31,985 nucleotides of DNA from Rhodospirillaceae bacterium. Its GTDB lineage: Bacteria; Pseudomonadota; Alphaproteobacteria; UBA8366; GCA-2717185. The stretch lies in the NCBI GenBank assembly GCA_002717185.1, contig PBDC01000058.1, positions 8,850 through 40,834 on the forward strand. Reading direction: 5' to 3'. Below the pieces are notes generated by a model. The model saw nothing but the letters and a program-made list of their open reading frames with translations. It ran no database searches and was not told the DNA's origin. The position numbers and the translations under genes are program-made. Positions 1 through 8,449 of this stretch are shown here, in pieces. Every line of letters begins with the position of its first letter. Position 1 is the first letter of the stretch.

Positions 1-206
1 TCTGCGTCCGCAACGACTTCAAACGCTGTCTCGTGCGCTGAGTCGATGAAACCAATCTCCATGGCCTTGTCGCGCGTTGAAGCGCTGCGCGCAGTCCCGG
101 CAATATGGCCTACCAGCCCATCACGTTTTAGTGCATGACCTAGCGAGGAACCAATCAACCCCAAGCCAATCAGGGCGATCCGATCAAATAGGACGGTGTC
201 ACTCAT
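1..206 (-). CDS. tyrA: Prephenate/arogenate dehydrogenase, N-terminal part (cut by window edge)
   Basis: Only the first 68 codons are inside the window. They read as a Rossmann NAD(P)-binding start with the dinucleotide motif GLGLIGSSLG near residue 13, followed by a TARSAS stretch in the place of the second strand. This fits the TyrA family, which makes 4-hydroxyphenylpyruvate (or tyrosine from arogenate) in tyrosine synthesis. The ATG at 206-204 overlaps the hisC stop as ATGA, so the two genes are very probably translationally coupled. The position after a chorismate mutase-like gene and hisC supports the call, because this order is familiar in Alphaproteobacteria. The catalytic His and the C-terminal domain lie outside the window, so prephenate cannot be told from arogenate specificity. 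Confidence 0.85.
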   Translation of the reverse strand, partial: MSDTVLFDRIALIGLGLIGSSLGHALKRDGLVGHIAGTARSASTRDKAMEIGFIDSAHETAFEVVADA

Positions 207-1291
207 ACGCTTCCTAGATGCTGGCGCAACGCATCAACAACGATGCGGTTCTCGTCTTCTAGCCCGACCGTGATGCGAATGCATTCCGGTAGACCGTAAC
301 CGGCGACCATACGGGCAATGCAACCGGCTGCCATCAAAGCTTCATAGCCGGCGACCGCTTCGACTGTACTTGGAAAGCGGACCAGGACGAAGTTCCCGAC
401 CGAGGGATGTACTGTGAGTCCAAGCGCCGTTAATTCGTTGGTGAGCCAGGGCAGCCAGGTGTCATTATGGGTCCGGCTTTGGTCAGTATGCGCTTCGTCG
501 CCAAGTGCGGCAATTCCAGCTGCCTGCGCCGTCGCTGTCACGTTGAAAGGGCCGCGGATGCGGTTTAGCACATCAGCTACTGCCGGCGGGCAATAGGCCC
601 AGCCAAGACGCAGAGCCGCAAGGCCGAAGATCTTCGAAAATGTCCGGGTCATTACCACATTGTCGAAAGCCTCTACAAGTTCGACCCCCGCCGAATAGTC
701 GTTACGACTTACATACTCCGCATAGGCGGAGTCGATGACTAGCAGCACATCATCAGGCAGTCCTTCACGCAACCGCAACATTTCGTCGGTCGAGATATAG
801 CTGCCCGTTGGATTATTCGGATTGGCGACAAAAGCGATGCGTGTCTTGTCACTGACGTTGGACAACATTGCATCGACATCAACGGTGCAGTTGGCTTCCC
901 GGCTTGCCACTGGTGTGGCCCCAACCGAACGGGTTGCGATCGGGTACATCAGGAAGCCATGCCGGCTATATAGAACTTCGTCGCCCTGCCCTGCATAAGC
1001 CCGAACTAGTAGGGCGATAAGCTCGTCCGACCCGTTGCCGCAGACGATACGGTCCGCATCGCAGCCAAAGCGCTCGGCAATCGCTTGCCGCAGATCCGTT
1101 GATCCGCCTTCCGGATACCGGTGCAGTGAATTCGCGAGATCACAATAGGCACTTACCGCCTTCGCGCTCGGACCAAGCGGCGTTTCGTTCGCCGACAAAA
1201 CAACGACCCTATCAACACCAGGCACCTCGTGCCCGCCGCCGACATAGGCCTGGATATCCATGATCCCCGGTTGCGGTTTTAGCGCGCTCAT
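203..1291 (-). CDS. hisC: Histidinol-phosphate / aromatic aminotransferase
   Basis: This is a full-length (362 aa) class I/II PLP aminotransferase of the HisC type. Visible landmarks are the phosphate-binding GNGSDE (85-90), ANPNNPTGS (156-164), Asp187 for the pyridine nitrogen, the Schiff-base Lys220 in RTFSKIFGLAALR, and Arg228. HisC converts imidazole-acetol phosphate and glutamate to histidinol phosphate. Close paralogues also transaminate phenylpyruvate and 4-hydroxyphenylpyruvate. Its neighbours here are the chorismate mutase-like gene and tyrA, not his genes, so a role in Phe/Tyr synthesis (a HisC2-like aromatic aminotransferase) is the likelier physiological job; that is inference. 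Both ends overlap neighbours by 4 nt (ATGA), which fixes the start and implies one operon. Confidence 0.93.
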   Translation of the reverse strand: MSALKPQPGIMDIQAYVGGGHEVPGVDRVVVLSANETPLGPSAKAVSAYCDLANSLHRYPEGGSTDLRQAIAERFGCDADRIVCGNGSDELIALLVRAYAGQGDEVLYSRHGFLMYPIATRSVGATPVASREANCTVDVDAMLSNVSDKTRIAFVANPNNPTGSYISTDEMLRLREGLPDDVLLVIDSAYAEYVSRNDYSAGVELVEAFDNVVMTRTFSKIFGLAALRLGWAYCPPAVADVLNRIRGPFNVTATAQAAGIAALGDEAHTDQSRTHNDTWLPWLTNELTALGLTVHPSVGNFVLVRFPSTVEAVAGYEALMAAGCIARMVAGYGLPECIRITVGLEDENRIVVDALRQHLGSV

Positions 1292-2136
1292 GCCTCGACC
1301 TCATTTGCTTGGACGGGAACGCCATAAGCACCAATCACCCGCACAGAACGCACCTCGTCAAGCTCGGCAAGTTTCCAGACCGGCGCGTCACTCTCTTGGA
1401 CAAAACCAACCACTTCGATCAGATGCGCTGCACTGTCATGCAGGTCAGTCACAACAAGTCGCGGCTTCAAATCAGCCTTTTGGACCAGGCTGCACAGTTC
1501 AGCTCGGCTCAGTTCAGATGTCATTTCAACAACCAAAATGGTCCGGTCGTCGCCAGTCGGATCAAAATCCAGCTTCGCAAAAGCGTACGCCCCGACACCG
1601 TCAGACCGCGCATTGCTGCCTTCGATGAACGGCAACCGGGCCACAATACGCGGTGCGCCCGTTCCACCCAAGGTGCGCCACCATGCATCCTGGTTGCCCT
1701 CCGCCGGCACCGGCACAACACCTATCGCCGCCTCGTTGCTAGACACCCGGGCCACCACTTCCCGTGGCGTCGCCAAGGTCGACATCTTGCCGTGGGAGCC
1801 AAAATAGTCACGCGCCAGATCCCAGCAGCCCTGATCACCCTCTGCGGCCCAGGCCACAACATGAAATGGCCCCTGCATGGCAGCGAAGACGGAAATCATT
1901 TCGCGCCACATCCGGACCAGCGCGTGGCGCGGAAAGGCGCCTTCATGCCGGCTCATCAAACCACGCAGCACCTTGATCTCACGACCGGGAATAAAATTGC
2001 CCGTATTTGTGGTCCCTTTCGCCGCCATGACCTGCTCAACCACGCGGGTCCGCTCCATGATTAGGCCATGCAGCGCCGCATCGATCTCATCGATTTTGCG
2101 GCGCACCTCTTCTAGCGGCTTGATCGCTTCGCTCAT
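1288..2136 (-). CDS. Chorismate mutase (AroQ) fused to a degenerate prephenate dehydratase-like region
   Basis: The first ~93 residues of 282 match the helical AroQ chorismate mutase fold. LEEVRRKIDEID supplies the first Arg, MERTRVVEQVMAAKG the second Arg and the Lys, PGREIKVLRGLM an Arg-Glu pair, and the helix ends near VFAAMQG. This domain turns chorismate into prephenate. The remaining ~190 residues have the look of a prephenate dehydratase lobe plus an ACT-like tail (AAIGVVPVPAEGNQDAWW, DLHDSAAHLIEVVGFV). I cannot find the Thr-Arg-Phe signature expected of active PheA, so dehydratase activity is doubtful. It is the first gene of an ATGA-coupled set with hisC and tyrA. A purine-rich AAGGAT lies almost against the ATG. 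Function of the C-terminal part is unknown. Confidence 0.8.
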   Translation of the reverse strand: MSEAIKPLEEVRRKIDEIDAALHGLIMERTRVVEQVMAAKGTTNTGNFIPGREIKVLRGLMSRHEGAFPRHALVRMWREMISVFAAMQGPFHVVAWAAEGDQGCWDLARDYFGSHGKMSTLATPREVVARVSSNEAAIGVVPVPAEGNQDAWWRTLGGTGAPRIVARLPFIEGSNARSDGVGAYAFAKLDFDPTGDDRTILVVEMTSELSRAELCSLVQKADLKPRLVVTDLHDSAAHLIEVVGFVQESDAPVWKLAELDEVRSVRVIGAYGVPVQANEVEA

Positions 2137-2170
2137 ATCCTTGACGAGAACCGGTTTTGTAAGCCGGGTA

Positions 2171-2199
2171 CTACTAGAGTTTCAGGCCCAAAAAATCAA
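2171..2199 (-). promoter_or_regulatory. Possible sigma-70 promoter for the chorismate mutase-hisC-tyrA operon
   Basis: On the minus strand TTGATT (2199-2194) and TAGTAG (2176-2171) are separated by 17 nt in the 107-nt gap between the MscS-type gene and the chorismate mutase start. The -35 is good and the -10 is poor. The spacing and location are right, but this is a pattern match only. Confidence 0.3.
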
Positions 2200-2243
2200 A
2201 GAAAACGTGACATTACCCTTTCTCACCGCCGTCGATCCGATCA

Positions 2244-4538
2244 CTAGTCGGACTCGCCGTCCATTTGATCTTCTCCAGCTGACCGCCGTCCAGTCGGGGA
2301 GGATTGTGGTTGGGGGGCACTCGACGATGGGGTCGGCATGGTTGGCTGTTTCATTTTCGAGGCATCGCTCAGCATCCGGATTGGCGCTGCCGGCGCGTTG
2401 CCATCGCGATCTTCACCAAAATAGATTGTCTGGTGCGGGAACGGTATCTCGATGCCAAGTTCGTCGAAACGTCGCTTCATGCGCAGGTTGAAGGCGCGCC
2501 GTACACCCCATTGCTGCAAGGGTTTTGTCTTTATGCGAGCACGGATGACGACCGCAGAATCATCAAAGCGGTCGAGGCCTTGCACCTGAATATCTTCCAG
2601 GATCATGTCACTGAAAGTGGAATCTGCGCGTAACTCAGCGCCCAGTTCTTCGATCACTGCGATGACAGCATCGATATCTTCACGATAGCCAACGCCGATT
2701 TCCATGAACGCATAGGAAAAGTCTCGGGTCAGGTTCTTGATTGAGCTAACATCGCTGAAGGGCACGGTGTGGATGGAACCGCTCACGTCGCGCAAACGGA
2801 TTGTTCGAATCGTCACGGCTTCGACGACACCAGAATGACCTGCGACCTCGACCACGTCGCCGGCATGTATCGAATCTTCTAGCAAGATGAATATACCAGT
2901 GATCACATCCTTGACTAAGGTCTGCGCCCCAAATCCAACGGCAAGCCCGACTACGCCAGCACCGGCCAACAATGGCCCAATATTGAGGCCAAACTCCGAC
3001 AGCACTGTCATTGCCACCACAATGGCTAATACCACGGTGAAAACATTGCGCAGCAGGGGAAGCAGGGTGCGAGCCCGCTGGCTGCGGGTGACCGCGTTAC
3101 CGTCCGCATCAGTCGCGGCAAGATAGCGCTCAATCAGGGCCCCAATTATCTCCCACACCAAAACAGCAACGCCGACTATTAGTACTATCATGATTAATCG
3201 GCCGAGCACGAAACGGCCCAACTCCGACGCAAACCAAGAAAAGATGTCGAGACCCCAGGCCTGCAGCAATGCGAATAGCACCATTACATAGAGCACGCCC
3301 CGCGCCGCCGACTGGACCAACGGCAGATAACGGTTCGCCCGCTCTTCCAGCCCCGGCAAACGTGCATTGAGCTCCTGGCCCAAAGCGAAAGCACGTTGTA
3401 CGGCTTTACGCAGAAACAGCTCAATTAGGCGGCCGAAAACCAAGATGAATATCGAAACCACGGAGGCACGCAACACGAATTCAAACCCGCCCGTAATTTC
3501 CAGCGCCCAGACCGTATAGCTGACCGCGACATAAACAATTATCAAGATATGCCAGATATCTGCGAAGCGCCTCCGCATAACTGGAAGAAAACCATGACTA
3601 TCACCGCGGAACCAGGCCGCCACCGCCATTCGATTCTGCAGTACCAACATGACCAACAGCAGGCTGACCGCGAGGCCAAGGACCTTGAGCAACGCATTGT
3701 TCGTCGATGAAGGCAACCCCAGTAGCTGCGAGGCATCCAAGATGAAAAACCCGTATATCGAGAGATTAGCCAGTCGTTTGACCCAAACAAATAGGTAGTT
3801 CGCTGTCTCATCGCCGACCGGGAACACCCGAAGATCAGTCACCTTTGGCGCCAAAAGCATACGGGCTACCGCGATAATGCTACGCGCCAACACACTGGCA
3901 TTGATCACGGTGATCGCGGCAAGCCGCCCGCTCTCTTGTTCCGGCCCGAATAGTGTCAGCCCACCATAGGCCGCTGCAGCGAACACCGCGATGGGCGCCA
4001 AGTCCATCACCGTGCGAGCCACCAGCAAAACCACCGTAAGCCAGAAATCATCATCGGCCCGCGCCTCAATTGCCGATCGCGGTCGGCGCAGCGTAATCCG
4101 TGCGAGCCATTCCACAACGATGCCCGCGGCTAGAACAAACGCCAACCGGCCCAGAATGCCAAGCCAATTGGATCTCGTGTCCTTATCCGATAGCCCGTCT
4201 CGTAAGGCCTCTACGGCTGCCGGAAGATCGAATACAACCGCGGCAGCCAGCACTAACTGCTCGCTGACAGCACCAACGCGATGCGTCAATTCGGCTAGAA
4301 CCCGTGTCCCAAATCCCAGCTGTTCTTCGTCCATCGAGGGATCACGCTGTACCTCTATCAACGCCTTCAGGTCGCGCACCAAACCTTTTCGCCGATCCTT
4401 GTCCTCCAGGGTCTCGACGAGCTTTTCAAGGTGTTCCTGCGATGTGGCGGCAGACGGTGATGGCGATTGCCCGACGGCCGGTAACGCCATCGCGACCAAA
4501 AAAGCAGTTAGCAGCAGGAATTGGCGCACCACCGTCAT
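2244..4538 (-). CDS. Large MscS-family mechanosensitive channel with exported N-terminal domain
   Basis: The chosen start (ATG 4538-4536) has AAAAAGGA 5 nt upstream and leads straight into a signal peptide (MTVVRQFLLLTAFLVAMALP, then AVGQS). An in-frame start 30 nt earlier lacks such a site. The mature 764-codon product has a periplasmic region of about 120 residues, roughly eight or more hydrophobic segments, and then the MscS core. In the core the pore helix is Gly/Ala-rich (LLAGAGVVGLAVGFGAQTLV), followed by the beta domain (ILLEDSIHAGDVVEV, TIRTIRLRDVSGSIHTVPF) and the alpha/beta domain. The tail is Pro/Ser-rich. Such proteins open under membrane tension to relieve osmotic shock. The size resembles the larger, multi-helix MscS relatives, not the ~290-residue MscS. 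It lies 72 nt behind the gldG-like gene and may share its transcript. Confidence 0.9.
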   Translation of the reverse strand: MTVVRQFLLLTAFLVAMALPAVGQSPSPSAATSQEHLEKLVETLEDKDRRKGLVRDLKALIEVQRDPSMDEEQLGFGTRVLAELTHRVGAVSEQLVLAAAVVFDLPAAVEALRDGLSDKDTRSNWLGILGRLAFVLAAGIVVEWLARITLRRPRSAIEARADDDFWLTVVLLVARTVMDLAPIAVFAAAAYGGLTLFGPEQESGRLAAITVINASVLARSIIAVARMLLAPKVTDLRVFPVGDETANYLFVWVKRLANLSIYGFFILDASQLLGLPSSTNNALLKVLGLAVSLLLVMLVLQNRMAVAAWFRGDSHGFLPVMRRRFADIWHILIIVYVAVSYTVWALEITGGFEFVLRASVVSIFILVFGRLIELFLRKAVQRAFALGQELNARLPGLEERANRYLPLVQSAARGVLYVMVLFALLQAWGLDIFSWFASELGRFVLGRLIMIVLIVGVAVLVWEIIGALIERYLAATDADGNAVTRSQRARTLLPLLRNVFTVVLAIVVAMTVLSEFGLNIGPLLAGAGVVGLAVGFGAQTLVKDVITGIFILLEDSIHAGDVVEVAGHSGVVEAVTIRTIRLRDVSGSIHTVPFSDVSSIKNLTRDFSYAFMEIGVGYREDIDAVIAVIEELGAELRADSTFSDMILEDIQVQGLDRFDDSAVVIRARIKTKPLQQWGVRRAFNLRMKRRFDELGIEIPFPHQTIYFGEDRDGNAPAAPIRMLSDASKMKQPTMPTPSSSAPQPQSSPTGRRSAGEDQMDGESD

Positions 4539-4610
4539 TGTTCCTTTTTTAGCTTGTGTAAACCGCAATCTACCGTCGTTATCGGCAGGATCAAGCGATT
4601 GTGCGCCACC

Positions 4611-6602
4611 TCACCCCTGCACTACCATTTTGCGTCTCTGCGTGCGCACGACGCTGATACCAATGGCGAAAAGACCAACTAAGATCGGAACGAGACCTAT
4701 ATTAAGGAATCGCAGAGTGGAGTCGAGCGCTTCAATATCCTTGCGCAATTCGAGTTGAACCGAACGCAGTTCCTTGCGGATCGCCAGTAGGTCTGTGCGT
4801 AAAACGGCCATTTTATCGTCCAGCGCCTCCTGTTTTTCTGGCGTCAACACAGGCTCCCCTTCCTGCGGTGTACTACTTGCCTTGCTCTGCAGTTCTTCAA
4901 AATTTTTCTGCACATCGGCCAGGCGTTTGACCAAAACCTGCTCGCGGGAACGGAATTTAGCGTCCGCCTTCACCCGTAACGCTTCCACCTTGACGAAGGG
5001 GCGCTGCGCTGTACCGCGGCTGCGCAGGGTGATCAGGTCGCCGGAACCGGCCAAGTTTTCCAACGCATTAACAACGAAATCACCATTGTTCGCAAAGGGC
5101 AGCGCAACGCGCTGGCCGAAGAAGTCCTGCACGCGAACCCAGAAATGTTCCTTCAGCATGTCGGAGTCAGTCACCAGAATGATATTAACTGGTTCCTTAG
5201 ATTTAGAGACATGTGGCGGCCATTCGTTGCCTTTAAGCTCTTTTGCCACTTTTTTCTCGGCCTCGTCTAGCTTCCCGTCTTTGTCGTTTTCAGCACCCGG
5301 CGCTTTAACTTCTTTCGGCTTCTGGGGCTCCGGCGGGCCCTCCGGAAAGGTGCTGTCGATAGCACCGGTCAAACGCGCAGCCAGCAACAGCGGCTTGCCG
5401 GACGGTTTGAACCTCTCAACGAAGTCCAGCACATTGGGCTTACGCACATTAATCAGATCCGTTGCAAAAGATTGGCTTTGCGCCGTGGTGCTCAGCAACG
5501 GCTCGACTTTGACCTTGGCGGCGGAAGAAACATCAATGACGCCAGCGCTACCCAAATTGACCGCGTTGATGTCGCGCGTTACCGCATCGTCCCGGTTGAT
5601 GGCGTCATCCTTAACGGTCAACCACAACAGATACGGCGCAGGCTTCATATCTTGCTCGGTGCCGGCGTTAACGATGCGAGCGAGACTGATGTCCCCGGCC
5701 GTCTGGCCTTCGACGACCTTCACGCCCCACTTTTCGGTCAGCTTGTTGATATTCGATTCTTTCGGTGCCATCGGTCGGCCGGACATGGCCGCACCTTGTG
5801 CCAGTTCGCTAAACGGGTCGGAGAACACCAACAGTCGGCCTTTACGCATCAGGAACTGATCGATCGCGTAGAGGTCTTCGTCATCCAGGGTTGGGTGAAC
5901 AAGCATCAGCACATCGATATCGTCCGTCATATCTTCTTTCAGATCAAAGATATTTCGAACGTCAAAACCGTCCTTTAACGCATCGACGATAAACCAGGCC
6001 TTCGGCCCACCGGGCTGCGGCATAAAGGGACCGAACAACGGTAAACTGGTGACGACGCCGATCACTGGCCTCTTCGGGTTAATCAGCCCCTCCAACATGC
6101 GCGCAAGGTCATACTCTAGGAAAGCCTCACGCTGGGGCTGGAAAAAGCCGATGACGCCGGCACGGTCGCGGACCCGCGCCGCGAGGCCGAAATAGACCTT
6201 CTCGCCACTGGCGTCGAGCGGTACACCGGTCACACCGGCACCAACCGCCGCATCCTCGATCTCCGAAAACGGCTCCGGATCCCGCTCTACCACTTTGAGC
6301 TTACCGTTCGAGTTAGCCGCGAATTCGTTCACTACGTCGCGTACTCGACCAGCATAGTTGCCATAGATTGCAACCTCTTTGATCAACCGTTGCGAGACGT
6401 AGAGCTCAAAAGTGACCGGCTCGGTCATCTTGTCGAGGATACGTTGCGTGCCATCCGACAATGTGTAGAGCCGGTCCTCGGTCAGGTCTATCCTTACACC
6501 CGTAAGGCCGGATAAAGCGGTATTCAGCGCAACAAATAGGCCGACCGCCACCGCGATACCAATGACCCAGCCACCTTTACGATTAAGCAATTGTCTGCTC
6601 AT
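4611..6602 (-). CDS. gldG: GldG-like substrate-binding/auxiliary subunit of an ABC exporter
   Basis: The protein has 663 residues. One membrane anchor lies near residues 13-33, followed by a long periplasmic part that starts with the family hallmark RIDLTEDRLYTLSDGTQRIL. A central GldG/IFT52-like fold follows (VLMLVHPTLDDEDLYAIDQF, GRLLVFSDPFSELA), then a charged Lys/Glu-rich insert around 430-470, a predicted coiled coil at about 545-630, and a C-terminal membrane helix before QRRK. GldG was named in gliding Bacteroidetes, where it works with GldA and GldF. Homologues are widespread in non-gliding Proteobacteria, where the substrate is unknown. It starts 9 nt after the permease stop, so it is the third gene of a tight operon. 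The gene symbol reflects family resemblance only. Confidence 0.85.
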   Translation of the reverse strand: MSRQLLNRKGGWVIGIAVAVGLFVALNTALSGLTGVRIDLTEDRLYTLSDGTQRILDKMTEPVTFELYVSQRLIKEVAIYGNYAGRVRDVVNEFAANSNGKLKVVERDPEPFSEIEDAAVGAGVTGVPLDASGEKVYFGLAARVRDRAGVIGFFQPQREAFLEYDLARMLEGLINPKRPVIGVVTSLPLFGPFMPQPGGPKAWFIVDALKDGFDVRNIFDLKEDMTDDIDVLMLVHPTLDDEDLYAIDQFLMRKGRLLVFSDPFSELAQGAAMSGRPMAPKESNINKLTEKWGVKVVEGQTAGDISLARIVNAGTEQDMKPAPYLLWLTVKDDAINRDDAVTRDINAVNLGSAGVIDVSSAAKVKVEPLLSTTAQSQSFATDLINVRKPNVLDFVERFKPSGKPLLLAARLTGAIDSTFPEGPPEPQKPKEVKAPGAENDKDGKLDEAEKKVAKELKGNEWPPHVSKSKEPVNIILVTDSDMLKEHFWVRVQDFFGQRVALPFANNGDFVVNALENLAGSGDLITLRSRGTAQRPFVKVEALRVKADAKFRSREQVLVKRLADVQKNFEELQSKASSTPQEGEPVLTPEKQEALDDKMAVLRTDLLAIRKELRSVQLELRKDIEALDSTLRFLNIGLVPILVGLFAIGISVVRTQRRKMVVQG

Positions 6603-6611
6603 GGCTGCCTC

Positions 6612-7346
6612 CTACTCCGCCTTCAACCGATCGACCGCAAGCATGTTAGCGAACAGGAACACCGCGATGAGCGAGAGAAAGTAGATTAGATCGCGCAAAT
6701 CGAGTACGCCCTTGGAAATGTCCGCGTAATGGGTCAGGAAGCTGAGTGAGGAAATGAACTCGACGACGATTTTCGGCGCCCAGTCAGAGAAGAAGCTGAG
6801 CACAATCGGTGTGCCACTGGCAATCAGCAAGAAACAGACCGCCGTGGTCATCACAAAGGCAACCACTTGGTTCTTAGTGAGAGCAGAAATAAATGCCCCC
6901 ACCGCCAGGAATCCAGCTGCCATAAGCAAACTACCAACATAGCCAGCGAGGATGATCCCATTATCTGGATTGCCCAGATAATTAACGGTGATCCAGAACG
7001 GAAAAGTCAGCGCAAGCGTGATCGCGGTGAAGATCACGGCGGCGAGATACTTACCAATGACAACCTGTTTCAATGACAGTGGCAGGGTCATCAGCAGTTC
7101 GATAGTGCCGGACTTGCGCTCCTCCGCCCAAATGCGCATCGAAATCGCCGGGATCAGGAGCATGTAGACCCAAGCGTGGAATTGGAAAAACGCCGAGAGG
7201 TCAGCCTGTCCACGGCCAAAAAAGCTGCCCATGAAAAAAGTAAGAGAGCCCAGCAACGCTAAGAAGATGACGATGAAGACATAGGCAACCGGCGTCGCAA
7301 AGTAATCGGCGAGTTCACGCCGGATAACGAACATTGTATTGGTCAT
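6612..7346 (-). CDS. gldF: GldF-like ABC-2 type permease
   Basis: This 244-residue integral membrane protein has about six hydrophobic segments. It opens with a cytoplasmic RRELADYFATPVAYVF stretch and has the ABC-2 coupling region RIWAEERKSGTIELLMTLP near residues 72-90, which contacts the ATPase. It should form the membrane channel of the exporter with the adjacent ATP-binding protein. The ATPase stop codon directly abuts this start (TAA then ATG), and the GldG-like gene follows after 9 nt. Three adjacent genes in the order A-F-G make the assignment firm. The transported substrate is not evident. Confidence 0.88.
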   Translation of the reverse strand: MTNTMFVIRRELADYFATPVAYVFIVIFLALLGSLTFFMGSFFGRGQADLSAFFQFHAWVYMLLIPAISMRIWAEERKSGTIELLMTLPLSLKQVVIGKYLAAVIFTAITLALTFPFWITVNYLGNPDNGIILAGYVGSLLMAAGFLAVGAFISALTKNQVVAFVMTTAVCFLLIASGTPIVLSFFSDWAPKIVVEFISSLSFLTHYADISKGVLDLRDLIYFLSLIAVFLFANMLAVDRLKAE

Positions 7347-8279
7347 TTATGGCACCGTGGTGATTGTGCGGAACACCTGATCCAGATGGCCGCGCGCGAT
7401 GTGGATCTCATCGATAGTGATGTTATGACTGCGCATCGCGATCCCTACTTCGTGCAGGATCTGCGCACCGTCCTTAGGTCGGACGAGTAGTCTGTTGCGC
7501 TGCCCAACCTCGACAGACGAAACCGTGGGGAGACCCTGCAGCAACCGCCGCGCCACGTCGATGTCACCGTCGATCTGCAGGGAGACTGCGTTGTGCTGGT
7601 CGGAACGAGCCAACAACTCGGCTGGAGTCGCATCGGCGACGATACGCCCGTTGGCGATGATGATTGCCCTCGTGCAAACTGCTTCGACCTCTTCCAGGAT
7701 ATGGGTCGAGATAACGATAGCCTTTTCCTCAGACATTTCGGCAATCAACTGCCGCACCTCGTGTTTCTGGTTTGGGTCGAGGCCATCGGTGGGCTCGTCT
7801 AGGATCAGTACATCCGGGTTGTGCAGCAAAGCTTGCGCCAAGCCTACGCGGCGTTTGAAGCCCTTCGACAAAGTATCGATCGGTTGTTCCAGGACCGAAC
7901 CGATCTGAGTCTTTGCAACTACGTCGCGTATTCGGTCAATCCGCGCGGCGCCGGATAGGCCGCGTACACCGGCGATGAATTCAAGAAAACGACCTGCCGA
8001 CATATCTGCCCATAGCGGCGCGCCTTCTGGCAGGTAACCTATATTTTTCTTGACCGCGATTGGATCTCGCTGCACGTCGTGACCGTCTACACGTACCGAG
8101 CCCGAGGTGGGTGTCAAGAAACCGGTTATCATTTTCATGGTGGTCGATTTTCCGGCCCCGTTCGGACCGAGGAACCCAAGAACTTCGCCACGTTCCACCG
8201 AGAAGCTGATATGGTCTACCGCAATGAATGCGCCAAACCGCCGCGTCAGGTTTTCGATTTCGATCTTACTCATAAGCAC
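7347..8279 (-). CDS. gldA: GldA-like ABC transporter ATP-binding protein
   Basis: This is a complete ABC ATPase of 310 residues counted from a GTG start. It has Walker A GPNGAGKST (38-46), a Q-loop-region ITGFLTPTSG, the signature variant LSKGFKRRVGLAQAL (from 137), Walker B VLILDEPTDGLD (157-168) and the switch His193. The C-terminal ~80 residues form the extra domain typical of CcmA/NatA-like exporter ATPases. Two starts are plausible: GTG at 8279 with AGGG about 4 nt upstream, or ATG at 8273, which gives MSKIEIENL and is the more usual family start. It energises the adjacent GldF-like permease. An extended -10 promoter lies about 113 nt upstream. Confidence 0.92.
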   Translation of the reverse strand: MLMSKIEIENLTRRFGAFIAVDHISFSVERGEVLGFLGPNGAGKSTTMKMITGFLTPTSGSVRVDGHDVQRDPIAVKKNIGYLPEGAPLWADMSAGRFLEFIAGVRGLSGAARIDRIRDVVAKTQIGSVLEQPIDTLSKGFKRRVGLAQALLHNPDVLILDEPTDGLDPNQKHEVRQLIAEMSEEKAIVISTHILEEVEAVCTRAIIIANGRIVADATPAELLARSDQHNAVSLQIDGDIDVARRLLQGLPTVSSVEVGQRNRLLVRPKDGAQILHEVGIAMRSHNITIDEIHIARGHLDQVFRTITTVP

Positions 8280-8392
8280 AAAGCCCTAATCGCCGTGTTT
8301 GCAAGCCCCGCATCAATGCGGAGCTATTTTTGTCGCGATTTATGATTTGTAAAGCATTTTGAACGGGTATCAGGCTCTAAAATGTAACCAAA

Positions 8393-8398
8393 ATTATA
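8393..8398 (-). promoter_or_regulatory. Extended -10 promoter (TGGTATAAT) for the gldAFG-like operon
   Basis: The minus strand carries a perfect TATAAT preceded by TG-n (TGGTATAAT). No good -35 is visible at 16-18 nt, which is common for extended -10 promoters. Transcription would begin near 8386 and leave a leader of about 110 nt. That leader contains a small hairpin at 8308-8321 (CCGCAT, 2 nt, ATGCGG). It sits between the CobW-type gene end and the ATPase start, so it separates two transcription units. Confidence 0.5.
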
Positions 8399-8449
8399 CC
8401 AGCTTGCCGCCGTCACCCTCGTGCCCAGCGCAAACGCCAAGTTCAAGGA

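Noticed and set aside
1309..2064. 251-codon plus-strand ORF opposite the chorismate mutase gene
   Set aside because: It is antisense to a well-supported gene, rich in His/Arg/Pro as mirror frames are, and has no domain.
4774..5859. 361-codon plus-strand ORF opposite the gldG-like gene
   Set aside because: Ser/Leu/Arg-rich mirror of a clear coding sequence with family motifs on the other strand.
8308..8321. CCGCAT/ATGCGG hairpin followed by ATTTTTG as a plus-strand terminator
   Set aside because: There is no plus-strand gene upstream to terminate; it lies within the leader of the gldA-like gene on the minus strand.
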